Origin: Siphonodentalium dalli
Lineage: Eukaryota; Mollusca; Scaphopoda; Gadilida; Siphonodentaliidae
Length of the DNA stretch: 64,000 nt
Direction: 5' to 3'
NCBI GenBank assembly: GCA_032622095.1
Contig: CP136068.1
Span: forward strand, 112,359,546-112,423,545
Shown: piece after piece, positions 1 to 12,700 of the stretch
How the letters are laid out: each line of letters begins with the position of its first letter
Numbering within the stretch: the stretch's first letter is position 1
Translations under genes and position numbers: made by a program
The notes under the pieces: generated by a model
Seen by the model: the letters and a program-made list of their open reading frames with translations, nothing else
Told to the model about the DNA's origin: nothing
The model's database searches: none

Positions 1-645
1 ACCTTTCTGGTTATTACTAGACAGAGGAAGGTATCTTTGTCCATGCTTACTATGCGCAGAAAAAAATAAAAAATAAAATCCTCCCTCCCTCATTGATTTG
101 AAAAAAAATTTGCCCGAGAACCAAAACACTTTTTTTATTTGGCCTAATATCTTACTTCAATTATTTTCGTTGAAATTTATTATCTCCCAGTATCTTCAGT
201 CAAGTGAGTTGATGTGAATGTGACAGGAATGCAGAATTGTAATATTTATTGTATACATATAGCTTTCAATAGCTATGATGTGATGTCTTTATACAACACA
301 GACATAGAATCATATATATGTATGTGAGAATCATAGTTGATTCTCATGTTTCACATTGCGAGAATCTTTCGCGAGAATCGATTCTGATTCTCGTATGAAT
401 TTTAAGCCCTGCTAAATTGTGCTAATATGGCATTTCAGGTTGAACTGGTATTACTTAAACATTTAAACATTTAAGCTCCTTTGACTGTAATATATCACAG
501 TATCCTATCTGCAAGTTGAGCTACAGTGTCATTGACACTTTTATTATTATTCTCGGTCGGACAGATTCACTCTTATGGTCCCAAAAACTTGACCAGAGCC
601 ATCTTTGATGCGAAACCATTGTTTCAATGTTATAAACTTCCCTCT
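1..645. other. Upstream intron sequence of the secernin gene, no gene seen
   Basis: AT-rich sequence with no exon I can recognise. The first secernin exon(s) are not found here and should lie upstream of the window. A 27-base stretch at about 507-540, containing the small palindrome CAGTGTCATTGACACT, recurs at about 5374-5403, so part of this belongs to a dispersed repeat. Confidence 0.5.
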
Positions 646-764
646 TAAAACATCCGAGAGCTTTCCAATGAATGGCAACGAGCCATATTTCCAACTAAAT
701 CCTGAAAAGTTACCCATAATTCTGCTGTGGTTAAGGAGTCAATTATTTAGGGCATTACTGTACG
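646..764 (-). mobile_element. Palindromic TA-MITE, single arm only
   Basis: One arm of the CAGTAATGCCCTAA palindromic MITE described at 2297-2474. It reads from the loop side (GAGAGCTTTCCAATGAATGG) to the terminus GGGCATTACTG followed by TA. The opposite arm is missing, so this is a broken copy. It ends about 70 bases before the secernin exon at 833. Confidence 0.8.
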
Positions 765-817
765 TGGCATGATCTACTATCTGATTTGTCATGTGCAATT
801 GCTTCTTTTTCATGTGA

Positions 818-1887
<1,070 letters not shown>

Positions 1888-2280
1888 ATATTATGGATTC
1901 GTTCAGGTGAGTGAAACTGACAAGTTGATACTCAGCACTATGGCAACTGGATGAAAGTAGCATTCTAGTAACATCACCGAAAAATTCCAACAAATCGACG
2001 ATACCACTCCATAGAAAACATCGTCTAATCTACGCTCAATTGTAAATATTTACATCTCGATTTGGGACGCAACAATTGGCAATAAAAAAAACGCAAATGA
2101 TTTTACCACCGAGAGTCACTGCATTTAATCAATATAGAGGAATGATGGCATGTGTTGTCAATTTGGATATAGTATTTGCAAAAATTAGTTTAAATAACTA
2201 CTTTGAGCAAGATTATTCTCCATTTCTATTTGATCACCCTACCGAAGCGTTTCACATCACTTTAAATGCAAAAAGTATCT
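1888..2280 (+). mobile_element. Dispersed ~390-bp repeat 'CACATCACTTTAA' family, copy 1
   Basis: It shares long blocks with sequences at 15018-15353, 34900-35139, 52511-53106 and 56553-56940. Common blocks include CATCACCGAAAA, GGGACGCAAC, GAGAGTCACTGCATTTAAT, TTTGAGCAAGATTATTCTCC and the terminus TTTCACATCACTTTAA. There is no reading frame across it and no long terminal inverted repeat. It is a non-autonomous element of unassigned class. Confidence 0.75.
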
Positions 2281-2296
2281 GAGAAACAGATAATTA

Positions 2297-2474
2297 CAGT
2301 AATGCCCTAAATAATTGACTACTTAACCACAGCAGAATTATGGGTAATTTTTCAGGATTTAGTCGGAAATATGTCTTTCCGATGAATGGCAACAAGCCAT
2401 ATTTCCGACTAAATCCTGAAAAATTACCCATAATTCTGCTGTGGTTTAGGAGTCGATTATTTAGGGCATTACTG
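2297..2474 (+). mobile_element. Palindromic TA-MITE, copy 2
   Basis: Near-complete foldback element: CAGTAATGCCCTAAATAAT at the left and the matching ATTATTTAGGGCATTACTG at the right, flanked by TA on both sides (2295-2296, 2475-2476). The TA target and CAGT terminus fit Tc1/mariner-type transposition. Nearly the whole element is two complementary arms of ~85 bases meeting at a short AGCTTTCCGATGAATGG-type centre. It has no coding capacity. The arms differ at several sites in this copy. Confidence 0.9.
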
Positions 2475-2569
2475 TAACTTTGTGTAACCTTTGATTTGAA
2501 GTCGTCTGTTGAATTTATTATCTGAACATTCCGGTCAAAATAATGGATAATTGTCATATGTTTTGTGCA

Positions 2570-3603
<1,034 letters not shown>

Positions 3604-3699
3604 TGATGAGTATCACGCATTCAAAATGGCCGAGGCAATCTAAAACGCAACCAGAAGCGAAGGAAAAGGTAATAAACTAAGATATATGACATATTACAT

Positions 3700-5362
3700 A
3701 TCATTGTAAGTTTGAGCTATTGCCATGGGTTGGCGTCCGTCGTCCGTGTGTGTGTGTGTCCGTCAACAATTTCTTTTGGCGCGGGCTACAGTTCGTATCT
3801 TTGGTCTGATCTTTATGAAATTTGTCATGAATGTTGACATTGGCATGTAGATGGGAACGAGTCATTTTGGGGTCATTCGCCCAAAAAACATGGCCGCTGG
3901 TGGCCATCTTGGATTTCAAAATTAAATCCATTGGCGCGGGCTACAGGCCGTACTGTTTGTGTGATCATCATAAAATTTGTCATGAATGTTGACATTTACA
4001 TGTAGATGGGAACGAGTCATTTTAGGATCACTTTGCATCACTAAATCCTTTGACACATCCTACAGACCACATCTCTGATCCGATCATCATCAAACTTCAT
4101 ATGGATCATCGGGGCGACCTCTAGATGGGAACGAGTCATTTTTGGATCATTTGGCCAAACAACATGGCCGCCATCAGCCATCTTGTATTTTACTCTTTTC
4201 ATCACTAAATACTTTCGCGCAGGCTACAGGTCGTATCTTTGTGGGATCTTTATGAAATTTGTCATGAATGTTGACATTGACATGTAGATGGGAACCAGTC
4301 ATTTTGGGGTCATTCGGCCTAAAAACATGGGTGGCCATCTTTGATTTCAAATTTGAATCCATTGGCGCGGGCTACAGGCCGTACTGTTTGTCTGATCATC
4401 ATAAAATTTGTAATGAATGTTGAAATTTAAATGTAGATGGGAACGAGTAATTTTAAAATCATTTGGCCAAAAAACATGGCCACTGGTGGCCATCTTGGAT
4501 TTTACTCTTTGCATCACTAAATCCTTTGACACATCCTACAGACCACATCTCTGATCCGATCATCACCAAACTTTATATGGATCATCGGGGTGACCTCTAG
4601 ATGGGAACGAGTCATTTTGGGGTCATTTGGCCAAAAAACATGGCCGCCGTCAGCCATCTTGGATTTGACTCTTTGCATCACAAAATACTTTGACACACCC
4701 TACATACCACATCCCTGATCTGATCTTCACCAAACTTCATATGGATCATCGGGGTGACCTCTTGATGGGAACGAGTCATTTTGGGGTCATTCGGCAAAAC
4801 AATATGGCCACCAATGGCCATTTTGGATTTTACTCTTTGTATGACTAAATATTTCTACATAATCCATTAGCATGGGTTATAGACCGATCTGTTGTTTGAT
4901 CTTCATGAAATTTGTCATGGATGTTGACATTGACATTTAGATGGGAACGAGTTATTTTGGGGTCATTCGGCAAAAAAACATGGCCGCCGGTGGCCATTTT
5001 AGAATTTACTCTTTGCATCAATAAATCCTTTGGCACACCCTACAGACCACATCCCTGATCCGATCATTATGAAACTTGTCATGAATGTTGATTTTGACAT
5101 GTAGATGGGAATGAGTCATTTTGGGGGTCATTCAGCCAAAAAACATGGCCGCTGGTGGCCATCTTGGATTTCAAAATTGAATCCGTTGACGCGGGCTACA
5201 GGCCGTACTGTTTGTCTGATCATGGATGTTGACATTGAGATGAAGATGGGAACGAGTCATATTAGGGTCATTCGGCCAAAAAACATGGCTGCCAGCGGCC
5301 ATCTTGCATTTTACTCTTAGGATCACTAAATCCTTTGACACACCCGACAGACCATTAAATTA
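3700..5362 (+). repeat. Tandem array, ~140-175 bp units ('ATGGCCGCC..CAGCCATCTTGGATTTTAC' family)
   Basis: It opens with a TTTGAGCTATTGCCATGGGT head and a short (GT)n. About nine imperfect units follow, each containing TACAGGTCGTA-, GATCATCATGAAATTTGTCA, TTGACATTGACATGTAGATG, GGAACGAGTCATTTTGGGGT and CATGGCCGCC..CCATCTTGGATTTTAC. Units are marked by CATGGCC at about 3890, 4165, 4475, 4638, 4979 and 5145. The same family with the same head recurs at 23642-24800, and a diverged relative at 60250-61205. Minus-strand open frames in it repeat the same peptide each period and are by-products of the array. It sits inside the large secernin intron. Confidence 0.9.
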
Positions 5363-5399
5363 TTCCCCTACCTAAGTTGAGCTACAGTGTCATTGACAC

Positions 5400-6600
5400 T
5401 TTCATTACAGTTACAAGCAAATGCTGTACTATTTTTCAAACAAGCTGATTTAAGTCGAAATTCACATTTATTCGCTCTAACATGCTGACCAAAGTTGTCA
5501 GTCGATGGATTCTCCAAGATGTGTGGACTGGCGTATTCCATGCACCTCCGACTGGCAACTTTGGTCAGAATGTTATAGAAAGTATTTCCGAACAAATAAG
5601 GTATCAACTTGTTTCAAACATAAACTAGCATATGCTCGTAACAGTCAAAATGCTATGTTGTGTGTCAGTTCTTCATGTATTATGTTTTTGTGCGTTTGCA
5701 ATAGCCTTGGCCATTTTATATGCGCGGTACTCACCAACCTCAAAACCACGTGATTCCCCACCTTTCTTTACTAAATACCAGGCCTTCGATTATGAGGCGT
5801 GCGATCGCGCTCGCGCACCATAGCACGCCTGAAATTAAATCTTGGCGAGTAATTAATCACACTCCTCGCCGATATTCGGCGCACGATTGAAAAAAGGTTT
5901 ATGATAACTATCAACCTTGTTTGCTGGGAAAGACTGACGGACACGCCGTATATGACGGAAGTAATTGTTTTAAGTTTTGCGCATGCGCTAGAACATTATT
6001 ATAGTCAGGTGCGTTTAGCGATGTCGTTGCATTCGTCTGTAGGTCTGAGGAATTCTCGGCTAGATATTGTTACCAACATGACATATTTAAATTAATCCCA
6101 CCATTCACCCCATCACCAACGCAACGTAATTTTGGTACCTTGTGTTGCGTTCTAAAAGAAGCCGCCCCGATGGACGGTGAAGATGAATAGAAATTGAAAC
6201 TTGAGTTCGGGGCAATCGAACATTATTTTTAAAAATATCGATATAGTTCACACAACAGGAAACTCTCACGTGGTTACGTGGTCTCTGACCGCATTTCATA
6301 ACAACTTACATCCAATGGAAGCATTACGATGCAATTCGAGAATGGAGTTTTAATTACTTCAATGTGAAGAATACATGTGTACAAGATGAATCACAATGGT
6401 GATAAAATTGATTTAATTTCGAGTCTTCGTTCGTCATTTTATACCCCGGAAATATCCACCATAATCACACGCCTGGGTTTCAGGTTAGGCGAGTGACCAA
6501 CCACACTCCTGCATTTAACAGAATCGAAGGACTGAAATACTCATTGACTTAGGAAATATTCGGATAATTATCATTGTTGGCTTTTTGAAATATCCAGGAG
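5400..6600 (+). other. Secernin intron, unassigned
   Basis: No exon and no intact element recognised. A ~45-base motif (CACGCCTG...GGCGAGT..C.AA.CACACTCCT) occurs at about 5823-5870 and again in the same orientation at 6469-6512, which suggests remnants of one repeat ~640 bases apart. Confidence 0.4.
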
Positions 6601-6636
6601 GGCTAAAAATCGCTCTCGCCAGAGGGCAATTCCTGT

Positions 6637-6767
6637 ACCTGTCATTTGCAGAATGAGGTCCCCAGAGGGTGTATTTAGTGACGCTATCCCACATAGTGGT
6701 CTAGCATCACTAAATTTACCCTCTGGGGGCCTCATTCTGGTTAGGCCCCATCTTCTCTGGAAAGTTT
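6637..6767 (+). mobile_element. GAGGTCCCC double-hairpin element, left-end fragment (copy A)
   Basis: It carries the left end CCTGTCATTTGCAGAATGAG, the first hairpin (arms GAATGAGGTCCCCAGAGGGT and GGGGCCTCATTC around a CTATCCCACATAGTGG centre) and the TTAGGCCCCATCTTCTCTGG segment, then stops. A direct repeat CGCTCTCGCCAGAGGG lies on both sides (6611-6626, 6768-6783). Confidence 0.75.
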
Positions 6768-6837
6768 CGCTCTCGCCAGAGGGTAGTGTGAGAGCCAAAT
6801 GCTCTTGCAGGGGCAATTTCTGTACAATTCATGGAAC

Positions 6838-7468
6838 TTTCAACATGGAAGTTGGAACTTGAATTGTTTTATCTGTACAAGACACTTAATTACTACTTCA
6901 TATTCCAAACAAACACCAAATACAGGAACAAGTCTGACAAGCCTGTCATTTGCAGAATGAGGTCCCCAGAGGGTGAATTTAGTGACGCTCTCCCGCATAG
7001 CGGACTAGCATCACTAAATTCACCCTCTGGGGACCTCATTCTGCTTTGGCCTCATCTTCTCTGGAAAGTTTCTTTTTTATCAAATTTCTATAGAATCTTC
7101 TTCACACAGATTCTATTTATTTTTGTCCAGTTTCTCTATATCCCCAAAATTTATGACACATTGCATAATCAAGGTTCCGAATGGGTGTATATCACAATAT
7201 TTGCCATTTGGGAACTTAAATATGAGTATATGTCTCCCGCAGCAAATGAGGCCATGCATAATGAGGTTCTCAGTGGGTGAATTTAGTGACACTAGCCCAC
7301 TATGCAGGATAGCATCACTAAATTCACACTCTGGGTACCTCATTCTGCAAATGAAGGCACACTAAACTCAGGCTTGTTCCTGTATTTGGTGTTTGTTTGG
7401 AATATGAAGTTGTAATTATAGTAACTTGTACTGATAAAACAATTCCAGTTCCGACTTCCATTTTGAAA
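6838..7468 (+). mobile_element. GAGGTCCCC double-hairpin element with extra-long terminal inverted repeats (copy B)
   Basis: The most complete copy of the family. The outer arms (from TTTCAACATGGAAGTTGGAA at 6838 and its counterpart ending CCATTTTGAAA at 7468) run about 170 bases inward. They include GGAATATGAAG / CTTCATATTCC and AAACACCAAATACAGGAACA. Each arm contains its own hairpin: 6955-7045 and 7255-7348. The inner segment reads TTTCTCTATATCCCCAAAAT, then TTGCATAATC, then CATTTGGGAACTTAAAT. No protein is encoded. Short frames such as MRSPEGEFSDA recur at every copy because they read the hairpin. Confidence 0.85.
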
Positions 7469-7566
7469 TTTAAGACTAAACTACATCATAGTAAGTACAT
7501 GATCCAAATATATAGAGGATCTACAATGAGTCCCCAGTTTATAGCGGAATTTACAAAACAAGTCCA

Positions 7567-7955
7567 TTAACCCTTTACCCAACAGAAGGGCCTGTGCCAA
7601 TGCATTCTCTTATATATGCGAGTCGACCATAGGCCGCCTCGCATATATAAGAGAATGCATTGGCTTAACACATTAAAAATTATAAAATTGTTAAAGAATG
7701 TAAGAAAAAATGGTAAAAAGTGTTAAAAACAGATTTTTTTTAGGCCAATGCATTCTCTTATATATGCGAGGCGACCTATGGTCGACTCGCATATATAAGA
7801 GAATGCATTGGCACAGGGCATAACTGTAACTATCACAATGTGGTCAATTAGCCGGTTCCAATGATATCCATATTTGTATGGTTCTATTGAGACAGACCGA
7901 AGATATTTTAGGCTGTTGAAGCTTTATTTGGCCGGTTTGTTGGGTAAAGGGTTAA
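7567..7955 (+). mobile_element. piggyBac-like TTAA MITE, subfamily 1 (TTAACCCTTTACCCAACA), copy 1
   Basis: The ends are TTAACCCTTTACCCAACA and TGTTGGGTAAAGGGTTAA, so the outermost TTAA fits a piggyBac-type target duplication. Inside are two hairpins (7592-7664 and 7743-7812) built from GCCAATGCATTCTCTTATAT and CGAGTCGACCATAGG / CCGCCTCG. A spacer (AAATTATAAAATTGTTAAAG) separates them and a ~130-base unique right part follows. There is no coding capacity. A second copy of the same subfamily is at 20273-20621. Confidence 0.85.
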
Positions 7956-7959
7956 ATTA

Positions 7960-8620
7960 TGTCTGGACCGAGCCTTTTGCAAGGTTCAGACCTAATTTAC
8001 TGGACAAGTTTTGTAAACTATAAGCTGCAGATTAGTTTATGGAGCATCTCAATGCAAAAATGGGACTCCGAACTGAAACAACTTTTACCACATGCTGCCA
8101 CGTGAGGAAATGTCATCTGTGAGTGGCTTTACTCACAGAAACACAAACTACATTGACTAGGTCATTGGCTTGTGTCAGTTTTCTTAGAATAATTGTGCAT
8201 TTTATTAGAATTGTTGTGAGTTAAAAATGAAAATGCAAGACAAAACAATAATGGAAAAGTTTCTTCCGTATGGAAATAACCAAGTCGGTATATTGAACTG
8301 CAATTACTGCAGCCCTCAAAATTCTGAAAAATGTCCAACGACAAATTTAGTGCTGTAGTCTGTTAGGTTCCACATGTTGCCACGGCATTTGCCATGGCAT
8401 TGCTTATTGCCGTGGTCATTTTCGAGGACTGAATTACTGTAACTTCATTATCCAGACTAATGGGTCAATAAAATTGAACTATTGTCTATAACTTTCAAAG
8501 AAATTTCGACTTTGTCAAGTTTGAGCTGTCAACCACTTTGTACAATGTCTTGTTCAATTTACATGATTTAATGGATTGTAATAAGGCAGAAGTATCAATG
8601 GCTGAAGTTCAATTTACATG
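7960..8620 (+). other. Secernin intron, unassigned
   Basis: AT-rich sequence without an exon or a repeat I can assign. Confidence 0.4.
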
Positions 8621-8624
8621 ATTT

Positions 8625-8764
8625 AGATGAGGCTTAAGCAGAATGAGGTCCCCAGAGGGTGAATTTAGTTTTGCTTGCCCGCTATGTGGGATAGTGTCAC
8701 TAAATTCACCCTCTGGGGTACCTCATTCTGCAAGTGACAGGCACACTAAACTCAGACTTGGCTT
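8625..8764 (-). mobile_element. GAGGTCCCC element, right-end fragment (copy C)
   Basis: It contains the inner flank GATGAGGCTTAAGCAGAATG, one hairpin, and the outer end TGACAGGCACACTAAACTCA. The other half is absent. Confidence 0.75.
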
Positions 8765-8799
8765 TAAATTTTATTCTAATGCACTTAGGCCAATATACC

Positions 8800-9300
8800 C
8801 CCGGAAACACCACATATTTGCGGGGGGTTATTCGTCAATAGCCTGTCGCAATATATAGTCCGGTTCACCGCTTCAATGTTAGATATTCCTACGCGCCAAT
8901 ATTGCCGACCAGCTGAATTCCTAATCTCGGCCATGCCCAATCCAGCCCCGTTCACTTTTCCGTCTCTCTCCATGACGTCACCCTTATGCAGAACATGCCG
9001 GCGACGTTACGGAGTAGATGTATAGAGTTGGCGCCTTTGCTACTGACTTCCGTTACTAGCTGTTGCTATATAAACAAACCAGCGGAGTTGCTTTTGTCGA
9101 AAAATTGACAGTCAGTACATTCGCCCTGTATACATGTACTTTCAGAAAATACAAAGCACCACACCGTTATATCCCACCAATGTCAGTGTCTCGATATCAT
9201 TTGACCAAATTTCTTGACATGAAACCGCAACAGACACGGCGTGAAATACATCGCATTGAGTAAACAATATCCCATTGTTTCAATTCAACTTCAAGTTTGC
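8800..9300 (+). other. GC-richer unique segment with CRE-like site
   Basis: This segment is richer in CpG than its surroundings and contains an exact TGACGTCA at 8972-8979 and GGCGACGTTACGG nearby. Near its end, GCACCACACCGTTAT matches the arm of the inverted repeat at 9601-9820, so it may be the far end of a larger foldback element rather than host regulatory DNA. Confidence 0.3.
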
Positions 9301-9600
9301 GGTAAAATAAAAACCACAATTTGTAAGTGGTAAACATCTGAAAAAGACATCAGGTAAATGCAGACACTAATTGTTGTGCATATTTATTTCTATTTGAGAT
9401 GGCAATTTTTCATGTTTATCAGCATTTTTAACGATAAAAGCGATGCTAATTGAGGGAATATATTTTATCTACCGCATTAAATTTAAAATAAAAAGTCATG
9501 AATTGGCTGAGTGTTTTCTATGGCCGCACATTTCGTTGATAATTACGAGGCATTTGTTTGTCTAAATAACGTTTTTAAGTTCGAAGCGCATTAGAATGGG

Positions 9601-9820
9601 GATAACAGTGTGGTGTTTTGTGATTTCGGAAAGGTACATGGCGAATATACTGTGGCAAATAACGGTGTGGTGTTTTGTGATTTCGGAAAAGTACATGGCG
9701 AATAAACTGTGGCAAATTTAGTTAATGGCGACGGCGGAGCCTGAGCCCATTAACTAAATTTGCCACAGTTTATTCGCCATGTACTTTTCCGAAATCACAA
9801 AACACCACACCGTTATCCCC
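9601..9820. repeat. Perfect 68-bp inverted repeat with 18-bp loop, left arm partly duplicated
   Basis: Bases 9661-9728 (starting AACGGTGTGGTGTTTTGTGA) and 9747-9814 (ending CAAAACACCACACCGTT) are exact reverse complements over 68 bases, separated by 18 bases. A further, slightly diverged copy of the left arm (starting GGGGATAACAGTGTGGTG) sits directly upstream at 9598-9660, giving a direct repeat next to the palindrome. The structure would extrude a long hairpin. There is no coding capacity. Confidence 0.92.
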
Positions 9821-9875
9821 TAAATATTCTTTTGAGCAGGCCATAGTAAATAATACCTAGATTATCATGAGCCAC

Positions 9876-10249
9876 CCAAGACTGAGTTTAGTATGCCTGT
9901 CATTTGCAGAATGAGGTCCCCAGAGGGTGAATTTAGTGACACTATCCCGCATAGAGTGCTAGCCTCATTCTGCCTAGGCCTCATCTTCTCTGGAAAGTTT
10001 CTTTACTCTGTATCCCCAAATTCGCAGATGATACATTGCATAATAGTTCCCAATGATTGTACATCACAATATTCACCATTTGGGAACTTCAATCTGAGTC
10101 TTGTCTCCCATAGCATATGAGGCCATGCAGAATGAAGTCCCCAGAAGGTGAGTTTGGTGATGCTACCCCTCTGTGCAGGATAGCGTCACTAAATTTTCCC
10201 TCTGGGGACCTCTTTCTGGAAATGACATGTACACAAAACTCAGGCTTGG
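9876..10249 (+). mobile_element. GAGGTCCCC double-hairpin element (copy D)
   Basis: Both ends are present: CAAGACTGAGTTTAGTATGC at the left and ACAAAACTCAGGCTTGG at the right. The right hairpin (10125-10217) is intact. The left hairpin is truncated after CATAGAGTGCTAGC. The inner sequence matches copy B. Confidence 0.8.
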
Positions 10250-11477
10250 AGCCACTGATATTTTTATTTTTTTCTGGATTACTCAGGATCCACCCACACC
10301 TTATTCATAGTCGTAACAGTTCACCAAACTCACAAACAAGTTTGACCAAAGTCCAAGGAGGTTAATCTAAATAGCATTGTAGCAGCCAGAGAGTTTAAAA
10401 CACCACTTTGGATGGGTCTGACCCTGTTGAAATAAACTTAGGAAATGTCATGATGTCTGTGTTATACAAATTTGCTTCATATGTGTAACTGCTTCATATT
10501 GACCGCTACATGCATGTACAGAACAATAAGACAGTAGTAATATATATATAGAGAATACCCACAGGTTTCGTTTGAATACAGAAATATCTCATGAGTGTCT
10601 GGGAAGAAATATCAAATTCAAACCAAAAATATTATTTTTATTATATGCACCCTATTAAAGCTTAAATTTGCTATATTATGCAACAAATTAAACTCTACAA
10701 GGAAAGCAACACCTGGTTGACCCAAATTTCTTATCCCGGGCGATCAGCTGATTGGAAGCAAACAGCTTTCAAGTGATGATGTCATGAAGTCATTCAGCAA
10801 GCTACAGTGAAATAACAAGAAGCTACAATGAGAGACATACGACGATTTGCGTTTCAGTAATTTTCCGCTATTTTATAGGCAGGCATATAATAAAAATGAT
10901 TTATATTTTAACAGCTACAGCATTACACTTTACTGACAAGTTTTTTCTATATTTTAGAGAGGGACTTTTATTATATGCTTCCCCATTGAAAAGTGGAAAA
11001 TTTCCTTGGCGTAGAGCGTTATATCCATCGACTGGACCGAGGCAATGGATAACACTGACCAAGATGATGGATAACACAATAGTATTACCTTCTCGGAGAT
11101 TACTTCCGGTGTATATGCTCAATATTTGTCATTCAGTGGTGAGCACATCAATTGATGGAATGTAAACAAAATGCAGATGTCGAAAATTTCTAACAATTTG
11201 AAGTGAACTGTAGGACAAAACTAGCAGTTTGGTGGGGGGGGGGGGTTATATTAGCGCATATAATAAAAAGAACAGATACGGGTTTTGGTTGAATACCCGG
11301 ATTATCTCATGAGTGGCTACAAGGAAATAAAGAATTTCCACGAGCGGCTGAAAGCTGTGTGGTGTACAGAAAAACAATATTTAAAAAAAAATCATCACAC
11401 CCACACCACCAGATTCAGAATTTGTGGGTATTGAGCATGTTATCAACTAAAGTTTGCATTTTCAATTTAAATTCCAG
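10250..11477 (+). other. Secernin intron, remnants only
   Basis: Stretches at about 10546-10640 and 11256-11350 share the motif GAATAC..(A/G)TATCTCATGAGTG and GAATTTCCACGAG with the foldback at 51843-51939, so they are decayed relatives of that repeat. A G-run lies at 11235-11247. No exon seen before 11478. Confidence 0.45.
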
Positions 11478-11687
11478 AAGGTGTCAGGAATATATCAAAT
11501 GAACTTTCAATTACCACAAAGATCGACAGAATGTCCGAAAACTTGGTGGAGGAATGTATAAAATCAGGGTTATATAAGGAAGAAGATGGGCCATTCAACT
11601 TCAGAAGTGTCTTCTCGGAAGGGGCTAGTTCTTACACACACAGATACACACGGGGTGGAGAGTTACTCAAGGAGCTATCACAGGATG
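11478..11687 (+). CDS. SCRN: Secernin, internal exon 3 of 4 in window
   Basis: The acceptor is TTTAAATTCCAG and the donor CAGGATG|GTAAGA. Spliced, it reads ISEGVRNISNELSITTKID, then RMSENLVEECIKSGLYKEED, GPFNFRSVFSE and ELLKELSQDG. EGVR.IS..LSITTK.D followed by F.F..VFS is the expected central region of secernins (SCRN1 has EGVRCICSQLSLTTKMD). The intron before it is about 7.9 kb and full of elements. A palindromic MITE begins 66 bases after the donor. The frame is intact. Confidence 0.92.
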
Positions 11688-11753
11688 GTAAGATATATAA
11701 TCAGAATGCATGAGACACCGGCTCGGTATGATGTGTTCATTGCTTCATATGTA

Positions 11754-11965
11754 CAGTAATGCTCTAAGTAATCGACTCCTTAACCACAGCAGAATTATGG
11801 GTAACTTTTCAGGACTTAGTCGGAAATATGGCTTGTTGCCATTTATTGGAAAGCTCTCGGGGAGAGCTTCCGATGAATGGCAACAAGCCATATTTCTGAC
11901 TAAATCCTGAAAAGTTACCCATAATTCTGCTGTGGTTAAGGAGTCGATTACTTAGAGCTTTACAG
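11754..11965 (+). mobile_element. Palindromic TA-MITE, copy 3
   Basis: Full-length, both arms plus the loop AAAGCTCTCGGGGAGAGCTT. The left terminus is CAGTAATGCTCTAAGTAAT and the right end ATTACTTAGAGCTTTACAG. The family-variant CTCTAAGTAA is matched in both arms. TA flanks at 11752-11753 and 11966-11967. Confidence 0.88.
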
Positions 11966-11984
11966 TATGTGAACAAATTATCAT

Positions 11985-12090
11985 TTAACCCTTTCATGAC
12001 AGGAGCTGCGCTGGTGCAGCATTAAATATCATATGTCAGTGCATTCTCTTGTATATGTGGCTTGCAAGTTTAATGTAAATATTGTTCGTA
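11985..12090 (+). mobile_element. piggyBac-like TTAA MITE subfamily 2, left-end fragment
   Basis: It begins TTAACCCTTTCATGACAGGA, then GCTGCGCTGGTGCAGCATTA and GTGCATTCTCTTGTATATG, and decays before the first hairpin is complete. It lies 18 bases after the preceding MITE. Confidence 0.7.
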
Positions 12091-12167
12091 AACTAACTAA
12101 TTACATTGATGTGGTCTAAGCTGTTTAAAATGAAAAATGGGTACATCCCAGGCTGCAAATAATACAT

Positions 12168-12297
12168 CTTTCATTTGCAGTGAGATCCCCATAGGGTGAA
12201 TTTAGTGATGCTATCCTGCACAGCGGGCTAGCATCACAAAATTCACCCTCTGTGGACCTCATTCTGCTTAGGCCTCATCTTCTGGGAAGTATCGATA
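12168..12297 (+). mobile_element. GAGGTCCCC element, left-end fragment (copy E)
   Basis: It has one hairpin (arms around CTATCCTGCACAGCGGGCTAG) and the following TTAGGCCTCATCTTCTGGGA segment. The right end is not found. Confidence 0.72.
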
Positions 12298-12700
12298 GTC
12301 TCAAATTAACAATTTATTTTCTGAACATTGTAATTATAATATAACTTAAATATTAACACGAATCTTGTTTACTTCCATTTTGTGAATGAAGCATCAGTCC
12401 AGGGGCTAAGAGTAAATGTTCATATCAGAATTATAAAAAGGGACACTTGTTGGGATATTGTGCCAATAATTAATCAAATTCATATTTATTTTCTGCCGAA
12501 AAAGGAAATGCTGCGATTGACGCAAAAGATTAACATCTCTAATTAAACTCGATACTATACAAAATTTATTAAAGGAGTGCACTAAATTTAAAAAAAATTT
12601 AAACAAAATTGTTGATTTCCTTTTCACAGCCAAAGTAACGACACCTTCAAGAAAAAATAATGTTCCATTTTAAATGTGTCTTTTCATGTTGACAAAATTG

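Noticed and set aside
3701-5036. Minus-strand frames with KMATSGHVFWPNDPKMTRSH
   Set aside because: Same peptide every array period. The DNA repeat explains it, and stops interrupt most units.
5505-5753. Possible extra secernin exon around a MDSPRCVDW frame
   Set aside because: Including it would break the exact ISEGVRNIS junction that matches the family, and it has no flanking AG/GT in the right phase.
7592-7812. CRISPR-like or attC-like interpretation of repeated hairpins with spacers
   Set aside because: Only two hairpins per element, inside TTAA-bounded eukaryotic MITEs with inverted rather than direct repetition.
10896-11165. 89-residue frame in the long secernin intron
   Set aside because: No homology to secernin or another family. 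The spliced frame from 3559 to 11478 is continuous without it.
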